From: Candidatus Polarisedimenticola svalbardensis
GTDB lineage: Bacteria > Acidobacteriota > Polarisedimenticolia > Polarisedimenticolales > Polarisedimenticolaceae
Direction of reading: 5' to 3'
DNA: 64,000 nt
Assembly (NCBI GenBank): GCA_014764515.1
Contig: JACXWD010000005.1
Coordinates: forward strand, 1-64,000
The notes below the pieces were generated by a model, which was not told the origin of the DNA, did no database searches, and saw only the letters and a list, made by a program, of their open reading frames with translations. This document shows positions 30,391-38,345 of this stretch, one piece after another. A program made the position numbers and the translations under genes. Every line of letters starts with the position of its first letter. Positions within the stretch are counted from its first letter, which is position 1.

Positions 30391-31250
30391 CAGGTTGAAC
30401 TCCGGCCTGCGGCTGTGGCAGCGGCCCGATCGTGACACGAGGTCCAGCGGTGGAACGCCAGTTTCAGTTTGGGTGCGGCAGCGATGACGCCGCAACCGGC
30501 GGCGGCTTCCAGGAAGCCGTTGAGGGCCTGCAGTTCCCGGGAGCCGAAGCGGTAGCGGATATTCTCCCGCAGGTACGCCTCGGCTATCTCCGGCCGGGCG
30601 CGCCCTTCCCAGACGTAGTCCCGGGCGATCTCCGCGATCGCCTGTTTACCGGCCCGGCGGCAGGCATGAAGACGGCGATAGAGGGTGCGGTCCACCGCTC
30701 CGGTGCGACCTGCCCAGACGGCGAACACGAACGGCAGGCCGGTTCGTTCCGCCCAGATCCCGCTGAGATCCTCGACATGCAGACCGGACGGCACCGGCTC
30801 GAACAGTGCCTTGTCTCCGATCCGGACGGTTGCGTCGGCGATTGCGAGAGACGATTCCAGGTCGCGATCGCCGGTGAGGTAGACAGGTTTGTTTTTCCAG
30901 ACCGTATCGAACAGGACCTGCACCAGGCCGTTGCTGGTTCTTGACTCCGGGTCCAGGGCGACGGTGCCCACTTCCCGGACCGGCTTCTTGCTGACCAGCA
31001 GGACCGAACGGGCCGGTCCCGGGCAGCTGATGCTCAGTCCGGGGATGACTTCAAGATCCGGTATCCGGGCCAGTTCGATGCAGGGCAGCAGGGCCAGGTC
31101 CAGTTCTCCGGCCGCCAGCCGATCGGCGAGGTGGGCCGGGCTGCCGTAGGACAGCACGATCCGTCCGGCGTCGGCATCTTCCGACAGCCCATGGACCAGA
31201 GGTCGCGTGTTCAGGTAACCGACGGCGCCGATTCGGGTCGGTGCGGGCAT
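30390..31250 (-). CDS. mqnA: Chorismate dehydratase
   Basis: The first step of the futalosine menaquinone pathway: chorismate to 3-enolpyruvyl benzoate. 286 residues with the periplasmic-binding-protein-like fold of MqnA. Signatures are IGAVGYLNTRPLVHGL, LALLPCIELARIP, VALDPESRTSNGLVQVL and the IGDKALF loop. ATG 31250 is preferred, with GTG 31253 directly before it and GAGG just upstream. It is nine bases downstream of mqnE. The C-terminal ~15 residues (DRAAATAAGRSST) look like a non-conserved tail. Confidence 0.94.
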   Translation of the reverse strand: MPAPTRIGAVGYLNTRPLVHGLSEDADAGRIVLSYGSPAHLADRLAAGELDLALLPCIELARIPDLEVIPGLSISCPGPARSVLLVSKKPVREVGTVALDPESRTSNGLVQVLFDTVWKNKPVYLTGDRDLESSLAIADATVRIGDKALFEPVPSGLHVEDLSGIWAERTGLPFVFAVWAGRTGAVDRTLYRRLHACRRAGKQAIAEIARDYVWEGRARPEIAEAYLRENIRYRFGSRELQALNGFLEAAAGCGVIAAAPKLKLAFHRWTSCHDRAAATAAGRSST

Positions 31251-31259
31251 CACGTCGCC

Positions 31260-32387
31260 TCAGACCGTTGCGGCCGCATCGGTGGGCTCCAGGATGTTGT
31301 AGAGAGAATCCCGCTGCACCGGCACCCGGCCACCGTCTCGCACCAGTCGCTCCAGCTCGGCCATGCTCATCCCTTCCGGTGAGGTCGCTCCGGCCATATG
31401 GACGATCTTTTCTTCCACCACCGTCCCGTCGATGCAGTCCGCCCCCATGTTCAGGGCGGTCTGAGCGATCCGCGGCGTCAGCATGACCCAGTAAGCCTTG
31501 ATGTGGTCGAAGTTGTCCAGCATCAGCCGCGAGACGGCCGTCGTCAGCAGGTCGTCGAACCCGGTGGGGCCGGGGAGATGCTGCAGCTCGGTGTTCTCGG
31601 GGTGGAACGCCAGGGGGATGAAGCACATGAACCCGCCGGTCTCGTCCTGGAGTTCCCGCAGCCGGCAGAGATGGTCCACCCGCTCTTCCAGGGTTTCGAT
31701 GTGGCCGTACAGCAGGGTGGCGTTGGAGCGCAGTCCGTGTTCATGGGCGATGCGCACCACTTCCAGCCAGCGCTCGGCGCCGATCTTCTTCGGATACAGT
31801 TCCTGGCGCACCCGCTCCGAAAGCACTTCGGCGCCGCCGCCGGGCAGAGAGCCCAGGCCGGCTTCGATGAAGTCCCGGAAAACCTGTTCCACCGGTATCT
31901 TGAACCGCCTGGCGAAGAAGTCGTACTCCGTTGCCGTGAACGCCTTGACGTGCATGTCGGGCTTCAGCTCCCGGATGCCGCGGATCAGATCGGTGTAGAA
32001 CTCGTACGGGTAATCCGGATTGTGTCCGCCGACGATATGGACTTCGGTGAGCGGCTCGTGCAGGCGACCCCGGACCTCGTTCATGCAGCGTTCGAGATCC
32101 CAGGTCCAGCCGGCGTCCTTTTCGCGGTACGGCCTGTAAAAGCCGCAGAATTTGCAGTCCGCCGTACATACGTTGGTCGGGTTCAGGTGCATGTTGCGCA
32201 CGAAGTAGGCGGTGTCGCCGTTCTTCCTCTCCCGGACCAGGTTGGCCATGGCGCCGACCGCCATCAACTCCCTGGATTCGAACAGCTGCAGACCGTCCGC
32301 CCTGGTAAGCCGTTCCCCGGACTGGACCTTGCCGTAGATCGCCGACAGGCCGGCAGCATCCGCCAGGCGCTTCAAAACCTCTGACAT
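31260..32387 (-). CDS. mqnE: Aminofutalosine synthase
   Basis: A radical SAM enzyme joining 3-enolpyruvyl benzoate to SAM-derived adenosine to give aminodeoxyfutalosine. 375 residues from ATG 32387, with GGGAG ten bases upstream. The cluster motif is CTADCKFCGFYRP (CX3CX2C); EVHIVGGHNPDYPYEFY, GLGSLPGGGAEVLSERVR and NFDHIKAYWVMLTPRIAQ are typical of MqnE. It is the first gene of mqnE-mqnA-mqnC, behind the strong promoter at 32422-32451. mqnB and mqnD must lie elsewhere. The route implies menaquinone-based respiration without the classical Men pathway. Confidence 0.95.
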   Translation of the reverse strand: MSEVLKRLADAAGLSAIYGKVQSGERLTRADGLQLFESRELMAVGAMANLVRERKNGDTAYFVRNMHLNPTNVCTADCKFCGFYRPYREKDAGWTWDLERCMNEVRGRLHEPLTEVHIVGGHNPDYPYEFYTDLIRGIRELKPDMHVKAFTATEYDFFARRFKIPVEQVFRDFIEAGLGSLPGGGAEVLSERVRQELYPKKIGAERWLEVVRIAHEHGLRSNATLLYGHIETLEERVDHLCRLRELQDETGGFMCFIPLAFHPENTELQHLPGPTGFDDLLTTAVSRLMLDNFDHIKAYWVMLTPRIAQTALNMGADCIDGTVVEEKIVHMAGATSPEGMSMAELERLVRDGGRVPVQRDSLYNILEPTDAAATV

Positions 32388-32421
32388 CAGATTGGATCTC
32401 CCGAAGTGGTGATGCGCCTGC

Positions 32422-32451
32422 ATTATAGGAACCGGTGGTCCGCCTCGTCAA
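32422..32451 (-). promoter_or_regulatory. Strong sigma70-like promoter of the mqnEAC operon
   Basis: On the minus strand TTGACG (32451-32446), an 18-base spacer and a perfect TATAAT (32427-32422). Transcription would start near 32415, leaving a leader of about 28 bases. It is the best promoter match seen in the window, and it is divergent from purF. Confidence 0.78.
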
Positions 32452-32498
32452 TTTTGATGCTACCATTCGATTTTGCCGGTAACCGGAGGTCTGACGGG

Positions 32499-33950
32499 AT
32501 GTGTGGATTTATCGGTATCATCGGGTCGGATACAGCGGTTCACGAGATTTACGACGGCCTGGTCGCCATCCAGCACCGGGGACAGGACGCCGCCGGAATC
32601 ATTACCTACGACGGGCGTTTCCATATCAAGAAAGGTGAGGGCCTGGTCCGGGACATCTTCTCGGCCGCCAACATTGAGCGACTTCAGGGCAGCTTGGCCG
32701 TCGGCCATGTCCGATACCCCACCGTCGGTTCCGGTGGCGGGGAAGACGCCCAACCGTTCACCGTGAACTACCCGTACGGCATCGTCATGGCTCACAACGG
32801 CAACGTGGCGAACTACGACTCCCTTGAAGCGGAGCTGGCAGGCGACAGCCTGCGACACCTGTATTCCGGTTGTGACGTGGAAATTATCCTGAATGTCTTC
32901 GCCAACGCCCTGGCCGCGGCCGGCACCGGCAGTTTCACCGTCGAGGCCTACTACCAGGCGGTGGCTGAGGTCTACCGCACGGTCCGTGGAGCGTACAGCG
33001 TCGTCGGTTACATCGCCGGCCACGGCATGTTCGCCTTCCGGGACCCTTTCGGCATCAAGCCGATCGCCATGGGCTGCAGGGTGAAGGACGGTCACAAGTC
33101 GTACGCCGTCGCCTCCGAATCGGTGGTGCTGTCCACCCTCGGGTACGACCTGCTGCCCTGGGGCGATCCTGGCGAGGCGGTGTTCATCGATCTGGCCGGC
33201 AAGGTCTCCCGGAGCCGGGTCGCCGAGGCCAACCCCCATCCGTGCGTTTTTGAATACGTCTACTTCGCCCGCCCGGACTCTTACCTGGAAGGTGTGTCGG
33301 TCTACGAAACCAGGATGAAGATGGGTGAGAAGCTGGCGGAGGTGTTCCGGGCAGGAGGGCATACGGCGGACGTGGTCATCCCGGTGCCGGATTCGGCTCG
33401 CACTTCCGCACTGGCCATGGCCCAGGCCCTGGGGATGCCTTATCGCGAGGGACTGGTGAAGAACCGCTATGTCGGCCGGACCTTCATCATGCCCGACGCC
33501 GGCGAGCGCAAACGCTCGGTGCGCCGGAAACTCAACGCCATCCAACGGGAATTCGAGGGCCGGGACGTGCTCCTGGTGGACGACTCCATTGTGCGGGGCA
33601 CCACCAGCCGCCAGATTGTTCAGTTGGCCAGGGAGGCCGGAGCGAACCGGGTGCTGTTTGCGTCGACTTCGCCGCCTCTGACCCATCCTTGCGTGTACGG
33701 CATCGATATGGCGACGAAACGGGAATTCATCGCCAGGGATCGGACCCCGGAACAGGTCGCCGACTCCATCGACGCCGACGAAGTGATCTACCAGAGCCTG
33801 GATGATCTGTTGGACTCGGTCCGGGAGGGGAACGGAGATCACATCCGCGAGATGTGCTCCGCCTGTTTCACCGGTGAGTACCCCACCGGAGACATCACCG
33901 ACGCCATGCTGCTCCAGATAGAGGAAGAGCGCCTGATCCAGGGCAAGTAG
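32499..33950 (+). CDS. purF: Amidophosphoribosyltransferase
   Basis: The first committed step of purine synthesis (PRPP plus glutamine to phosphoribosylamine). 483 residues. ATG 32499 is set by GGAGG nine bases upstream and by the need for Cys2 as the N-terminal glutaminase nucleophile (MCGFIGIIGSD). The PRPP loop is VLLVDDSIVRGTTS. It is the Fe-S type known from Bacillus: the four cluster ligands are seen in HPCVFEYVYFARPDS, HPCVYGIDMAT and CSACFTGEYPTGD. It has no propeptide, since the Cys directly follows the Met. cvpA follows 21 bases later, the reverse of the E. coli order. Confidence 0.97.
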   Translation: MCGFIGIIGSDTAVHEIYDGLVAIQHRGQDAAGIITYDGRFHIKKGEGLVRDIFSAANIERLQGSLAVGHVRYPTVGSGGGEDAQPFTVNYPYGIVMAHNGNVANYDSLEAELAGDSLRHLYSGCDVEIILNVFANALAAAGTGSFTVEAYYQAVAEVYRTVRGAYSVVGYIAGHGMFAFRDPFGIKPIAMGCRVKDGHKSYAVASESVVLSTLGYDLLPWGDPGEAVFIDLAGKVSRSRVAEANPHPCVFEYVYFARPDSYLEGVSVYETRMKMGEKLAEVFRAGGHTADVVIPVPDSARTSALAMAQALGMPYREGLVKNRYVGRTFIMPDAGERKRSVRRKLNAIQREFEGRDVLLVDDSIVRGTTSRQIVQLAREAGANRVLFASTSPPLTHPCVYGIDMATKREFIARDRTPEQVADSIDADEVIYQSLDDLLDSVREGNGDHIREMCSACFTGEYPTGDITDAMLLQIEEERLIQGK

Positions 33951-33971
33951 CCCCGGACGGGGGGACCGGAC

Positions 33972-34514
33972 ATGAACGGGTTTGACATCGCACTGTTGAT
34001 CGTCATGGGCATCCTCGTCGTCGTCGGCTTGATGAAAGGCCTGGTCCGGATACTGGTCGGTTTTGCCGCCCTGGTTGCCGCGTTCCTCGTTGCCAGCAGG
34101 TTCCACCGTCCGCTGGCGGAGAGCCTCGGCAGGCTGGATGTTTCCATCGAGATCGTTCGGCTGTTGTGCTATCTGGCCCTGTTTATCGCCGTCATGCTGG
34201 CCGGAGCGGTGCTGGCGTTTCTGGTGCGGAAACTGCTGAAGGTGGCGATGCTCAGTTGGGCCGATCGACTGGCCGGAGCCGCCCTGGGTGTTGCCGCAGC
34301 GTTCCTCGCGTTCTCACTGCTGGTGGTCCCGATCGTTGCCTATGCGCCTGACGGAGCCGGAATCCTGGAGCGCTCGGTGCTGGCGCCCTACGTCCTCGTC
34401 GTGGCCGATCTGGCGGCCCGGGTGGCGCCGGACGACCTGGTGGACCGCTTCAGGCAGCGACTGGGAGAGTTGAAGGAGCAGTGGGCGAAGGACGACCGGC
34501 CCGAGCCGGTCTGA
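33972..34514 (+). CDS. cvpA: CvpA family inner-membrane protein
   Basis: 180 residues with four hydrophobic segments (about 5-22, 28-45, 63-86 and 100-125) and the CvpA pattern of a short N-terminal helix pair and GLMKGLVRILVGFAALVAAF. GGGGGGACC lies upstream of ATG 33972. In E. coli cvpA lies next to purF and is needed for colicin V production and envelope integrity; the same neighbourhood here supports the call. The charged C-terminus (RLGELKEQWAKDD) is probably cytoplasmic. Confidence 0.87.
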   Translation: MNGFDIALLIVMGILVVVGLMKGLVRILVGFAALVAAFLVASRFHRPLAESLGRLDVSIEIVRLLCYLALFIAVMLAGAVLAFLVRKLLKVAMLSWADRLAGAALGVAAAFLAFSLLVVPIVAYAPDGAGILERSVLAPYVLVVADLAARVAPDDLVDRFRQRLGELKEQWAKDDRPEPV

Positions 34515-34520
34515 GCCGGA

Positions 34521-35843
34521 TCACCTGCGGCGAAGGAGTTCCGCCAGTTCCAGTGCCAGGGGCTGGAGGTCCGGGGGCAGTTCCTCCTCTTCATCTTCGA
34601 GGAGTTCAAGATTTCCCGCTTCGATAGCCTGCTTCAGACGTTCCTTGATCCGGTCATCAGGATCCCGTTCACCCAGGATGTCCACCAGGTTCAGCAAATC
34701 CTGTGCGCCGAGGCTTCGCCGGGCCGATAAAGCCTTGAGTGCCCGGAGGTTCAGTTCCACCGACTCGGCAAAGAGAATCCGATCACCGCCGGCGAGATCC
34801 TCGCCACGGAAAAACCAGACCAGTCCGTCGTTTTCTGTCACGCCGTTGGTCGTGAGAATTGTACCCGGGAGTTCAAGCCTGCACCGGAAGCGGTAGCGGG
34901 AGGAACCGCCGGAGGCATAGTGCCCCTCGATGGCCTGGAACAACGGATCCAGCGCATTGAGCCCGTCTTCTTCCGAGCCGTAAAGACGGACCAGGAGCTC
35001 CACCAGACGCTCTTCCAGGTGCTCACCGTCGGGTATGAACTGAAGATGCCGCGGCTCCACCGTCTCGTCGTCGGTAGTAATCGCCGCCGCCAGCTGTTCC
35101 CGTGACCATTCCAGGAGCGGGTCGGTCTGCAGTTCCCAGAAGTCAGGCGGAAGCTCCCCGGGCTCCAGTTCTCCCGGATAGACAACCGGGGCGTCGTATC
35201 GGCTCAGGACACTGCGCCAGCGGTCGTAGCGAGCCTGGAACTTTTCGACGCCTGGAGACGACTGCCTGGCGCCCAGGAATTCCCGGGCGATCGGCCCGGC
35301 CTGCTGGTTGAGGAAACGTTCCACTCCCTGAAGGTCGATGCGGTCGCCGTACATCGCCGTAAGCTCTTCCCGGAAGTAGTCCGCCACCAGTTCCAGGATC
35401 GCGTTCAGCGCCGCATCCACATCCGCCGGACCGTAGGGGTCACCCAGCGATTCTCGATATCGCCACCGGGTGAGGATTACCAGGTCATCCCGCTCCAGGT
35501 TGACCTGCTGTCTGTCCGGGACCTGGTCCGGTCCCTTGACGTGGGCCAGGATCGGAGGGACGTCTTCCGCCGACCGGAAGATCCCCTCGGCATGCAGGCT
35601 GGAAGGGGAGCTCTCCACCCGGTCCCACTGACCGGGGTTCGCGAGCACAAGGCCGCTTTTGTCGCGCAACCATCCAGGTGTGTCCGGTGGGTCCTCCGAC
35701 GGTTTTTCCCGGCCGGACACGTCTACCTGACGGTCGATGCTTCCGTCTGGATAGATCCTGGAGACGACCTCTACCAGGATGTCCGGCCTGCAACCGGTAG
35801 AGAGCAACCCCAGACAGAGAAGAAGTGCCGGCGTCCGTTTCAT
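34521..35843 (-). CDS. Lipoprotein of unknown function
   Basis: 440 residues starting MKRTPALLLCLGLLSTGC, a lipoprotein signal with lipobox LSTG-C18. No residue at the +2 position suggests retention in the inner membrane, so outer-membrane sorting is likely. The rest is soluble and acidic, with alternating helical and beta predictions and a Glu-rich end (LELLEDEEEELPPDLQPLAL). I recognise no family. The start is ATG 35843; its ribosome-binding site is weak. It is convergent with cvpA, six bases apart, and separated from the next minus-strand gene by a palindromic element. Confidence 0.75.
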   Translation of the reverse strand: MKRTPALLLCLGLLSTGCRPDILVEVVSRIYPDGSIDRQVDVSGREKPSEDPPDTPGWLRDKSGLVLANPGQWDRVESSPSSLHAEGIFRSAEDVPPILAHVKGPDQVPDRQQVNLERDDLVILTRWRYRESLGDPYGPADVDAALNAILELVADYFREELTAMYGDRIDLQGVERFLNQQAGPIAREFLGARQSSPGVEKFQARYDRWRSVLSRYDAPVVYPGELEPGELPPDFWELQTDPLLEWSREQLAAAITTDDETVEPRHLQFIPDGEHLEERLVELLVRLYGSEEDGLNALDPLFQAIEGHYASGGSSRYRFRCRLELPGTILTTNGVTENDGLVWFFRGEDLAGGDRILFAESVELNLRALKALSARRSLGAQDLLNLVDILGERDPDDRIKERLKQAIEAGNLELLEDEEEELPPDLQPLALELAELLRRR

Positions 35844-35861
35844 GGAACCATTGTAAAGAAA

Positions 35862-35890
35862 AGGGGACAGATTAAATAGATCTGTCCCCT
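35862..35890. repeat. REP-like palindrome, also acting as a terminator
   Basis: GGGGACAGAT (35863-35872) and ATCTGTCCCC (35880-35889) form a perfect 10-bp stem with a 7-base AT-rich loop; the flanking A/T adds one pair. On the minus strand it is followed by TTTTCTTT, so it could end transcription of the gene at 35893. The GGGGACAGAT-ATCTGTCCCC sequence is, from general knowledge, a recurrent palindrome in several proteobacterial and other genomes, often near REP-associated tyrosine transposases. No transposase is present here. Confidence 0.65.
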
Positions 35891-35892
35891 CA

Positions 35893-36780
35893 TTAGCCGG
35901 TGCCCGCCAGGGACAGCAGGCGGCGCAGGGCACCTTCCACGGCCAGTTCGGCCTCGTGCTTGGTGCCGGCGTCGGCCTCGAAGGTGACCCGGATGCCCCG
36001 GCTCTTGTGCCGGAATCCCGGCGTGTGGGTCTGTATCCAGACTCCCGGGAATTCCTTGCGGATCTTGTCCAGCCAGGGCCGGAGCACCGTTTCGTCCAGG
36101 GTCGGAGCCTCGACCTCACGCATGGCGCTGGCCGGTTTCTCATGAAGCATTTTCAGAGTCGCGGTGGTCCCGCTCCAGATGGCTCGCATCTCTTCCGGCA
36201 GGCCCGGCAGGTTGATCACCGTTGCCCCGCCGGGAAGACTGGCGCGCACCCCGGGTGCGATGCCCGCTTCGTTGACCAGGGCTTCGCTGCCGACCGGAAG
36301 GGCGCACAGTTTTTCCCGAGAACGGTTCAGGCCGTCATGGGCGACGATGCGGCGTTCCTTCAGACGGTGGTAAGCCGCTTCCACCATCGCCTTGGCGTCA
36401 CTGTGGATCGCCAGCGGTACGCCGAGTGCGTCGGCGGTAGCACGCAGCGTCTTGTCGTCGGCGGTAGGCCCCAGCCCTCCGGAGGTGATCACCAAGCTGC
36501 AGCCGGCTTCGATGGCTCTGCGGATGGCGTCGGTAATCGCCTTTTCGTCGTCGGGGACGGTGGTGACCCGGACCACGCAGGCGCCCCGGCGTGTCAGGCT
36601 TGCCGCCAGGAACGGTGCATTGGTGTCTGTGGTCTGGCCGCGGCACAGTTCGGTTCCGATGGAGATGATCTCCGCCAGGGGAGGTCCTTCCGGATCCGGA
36701 TGCACCCGGGGCGCCGGCTCCGCCTCGGAAACCTTCTGCCCTTCGCGATCCCCTTTGTACAGACGACTGTCGGTGCCCAT
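35893..36780 (-). CDS. MoCF-domain protein, CinA N-terminal type
   Basis: 295 residues. CinA-family signatures are IISIGTELCRGQTTDTNAPFL, the TSGGLGPTADD phosphate loop, NEAGIAPG and INLPGLPEEM. The C-terminal deamidase (PncC) domain of full CinA is missing, so only the COG1058 part is present, as in many bacteria. These domains hydrolyse ADP-ribose or related pyridine nucleotide products; the exact substrate is unsettled. The N-terminal ~35 residues before the domain are unusual and charged, and no good ribosome-binding site precedes ATG 36780, so the true start could be downstream. Confidence 0.85.
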   Translation of the reverse strand: MGTDSRLYKGDREGQKVSEAEPAPRVHPDPEGPPLAEIISIGTELCRGQTTDTNAPFLAASLTRRGACVVRVTTVPDDEKAITDAIRRAIEAGCSLVITSGGLGPTADDKTLRATADALGVPLAIHSDAKAMVEAAYHRLKERRIVAHDGLNRSREKLCALPVGSEALVNEAGIAPGVRASLPGGATVINLPGLPEEMRAIWSGTTATLKMLHEKPASAMREVEAPTLDETVLRPWLDKIRKEFPGVWIQTHTPGFRHKSRGIRVTFEADAGTKHEAELAVEGALRRLLSLAGTG

Positions 36781-36812
36781 AGGGGCACGATAGCACGGGG
36801 GGAGCGGAAAAA

Positions 36813-38306
36813 TCAGCCCAGGGGGATCCGCAGTTTCTGCCCGGGATGGATCATCGACCGGAGGCTCAGCCGATTGGATCGCAGCAGTTCGTTCAGGTCG
36901 ACCCGGTACGATTTGGCGATCCCCAGAAGGGTGTCGCCTCGAACCACGGTGTGGAACCGGGTTCGCCCGCCGGTTACCTTCAACTTTTCGCCGGCGAAAA
37001 TGCGGGTGTCCCTGGGCTCCATACCGTTCAGGCGGCGGACCTGAACCACCGTCATGCCGTAATCCCGGGCGATGACGGAGAGATTTTCTCCTCGCCGTAC
37101 GGTGTGAGTCCCTTCCGGGGGAAGTCCGGGAGGTGTCAAATCCACATCCGGCACTTCTCCCCGGGCTGCCCGGGCCAGGGAACCTGCCGGCAGCCAGACC
37201 CTGGAACCGGACGGTACGGTGAGCACGCCATGGACGGTCCTGCGGGTCCAGGCCGAATTCAAGCCTGCCAGTTCCTTCAGCGGGACGCCGTACCGCCGCG
37301 CCAGATTGGAAGCGTACAGGTCCGTGTCCAGAACCAGTCTTTCTTCGTCCATAGGTGGGACAAGCTGAAGCCCTTCGGGGAAGAACTTTTCCGGGTCATT
37401 GGCGATGATCCTGGCGGCCAGGAACTCAGCGTAGAAGTTCCGGGAAGCGAACCCGAAGTACCGGCTGCGGTACTCGTAGACGATACGAACGAAATCATTC
37501 CCGAATTTGGACTGGGCCCGGCCCATGCCGTTGACGCCATGGTTGTAGGAGGTGATGGCGATCGGCCAGTCCTGCAGTTTGTTGAAGGCGGCGGCCAGGA
37601 AGCTGGCGGCGCCTTCCGCCGACGCCACCGGGTCGTACCTCTCGTCCAGCATGGAGTTGATGGACAGGAACTGTCTGCCGGTGGAGCGGGTGAACTGCCA
37701 CACGCCGGCGGCTCCGGCGGAAGAACGTGCCAGGGGCTGAAAGGAAGATTCCACATGAGGTAGGGCGACCAGATCTTCCGGCAACCCTTTCTTCCGGAAA
37801 ATCTCCCGGAAGACCGCGTCGTATCGATTCCCCAGCTCCACTCCGCGCTTGAACCGTGACTTGAGACCGCGCTGGGACCGGACCCGCTCGTGGGCCCCCT
37901 CGATCCTGCCGGCGCCGGCTTCCGTGGTGATTTTGAGGGCCAGTTCCTTTTGGGGGTCGGAGAGGGCGGTTCCGGCTGCCAGGTCGGCCTGGAGTTTCCG
38001 GAGGCGATCTTCCCAGTCCTCCCGCAGAGCCTCTACCAGCTTTTCCTGCTCATCGGTATAGCTGTCCTTCATTTCGCCGGGGAGATCGAAGATTTCGTAG
38101 ATCAGGCCGGGATACTCCAGGTCGTGGACAACCACTTCGTCCCGGTCGTGTTCGGCGAAAACCGACTGCCAGAAACTGACGTGACCTTCCAGGCCTGCAG
38201 GGATCGGGAACGGATCGACCTCATCGGCGGGGAGCGGGGAGAAGGTGGCGACGGAAACCGCCAGGGCGGCGGCAACTGTCAGGATCCTTCCGGTTAATTT
38301 CCCCAT
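36813..38306 (-). CDS. MltD-like lytic transglycosylase with LysM repeats
   Basis: 497 residues with a signal peptide (MGKLTGRILTVAAALAVSVATFS). The SLT domain (about 160-320) has the catalytic Glu186 in LPHVESSFQPLARSSAGAAG and VWQFTRSTGRQF, as in MltD. Two LysM domains (about 397-440 and 450-495; TVRRGENLSVIARDYG and TVVRGDTLLGIAKSYRVD) bind peptidoglycan. It cleaves murein glycan to 1,6-anhydro ends in the periplasm. Between signal peptide and SLT is a helical, Glu/Arg-rich segment (about 80-155). Confidence 0.93.
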   Translation of the reverse strand: MGKLTGRILTVAAALAVSVATFSPLPADEVDPFPIPAGLEGHVSFWQSVFAEHDRDEVVVHDLEYPGLIYEIFDLPGEMKDSYTDEQEKLVEALREDWEDRLRKLQADLAAGTALSDPQKELALKITTEAGAGRIEGAHERVRSQRGLKSRFKRGVELGNRYDAVFREIFRKKGLPEDLVALPHVESSFQPLARSSAGAAGVWQFTRSTGRQFLSINSMLDERYDPVASAEGAASFLAAAFNKLQDWPIAITSYNHGVNGMGRAQSKFGNDFVRIVYEYRSRYFGFASRNFYAEFLAARIIANDPEKFFPEGLQLVPPMDEERLVLDTDLYASNLARRYGVPLKELAGLNSAWTRRTVHGVLTVPSGSRVWLPAGSLARAARGEVPDVDLTPPGLPPEGTHTVRRGENLSVIARDYGMTVVQVRRLNGMEPRDTRIFAGEKLKVTGGRTRFHTVVRGDTLLGIAKSYRVDLNELLRSNRLSLRSMIHPGQKLRIPLG

Positions 38307-38345
38307 GAAGTTAGTATAGGCGGCGCTCCCGACCAGGCAAGGGGG

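Noticed and set aside
32460-34106. Long antisense frame across purF and the cvpA start
   Set aside because: Low-complexity His/Asp/Val-rich translation, a shadow of purF; no motif.
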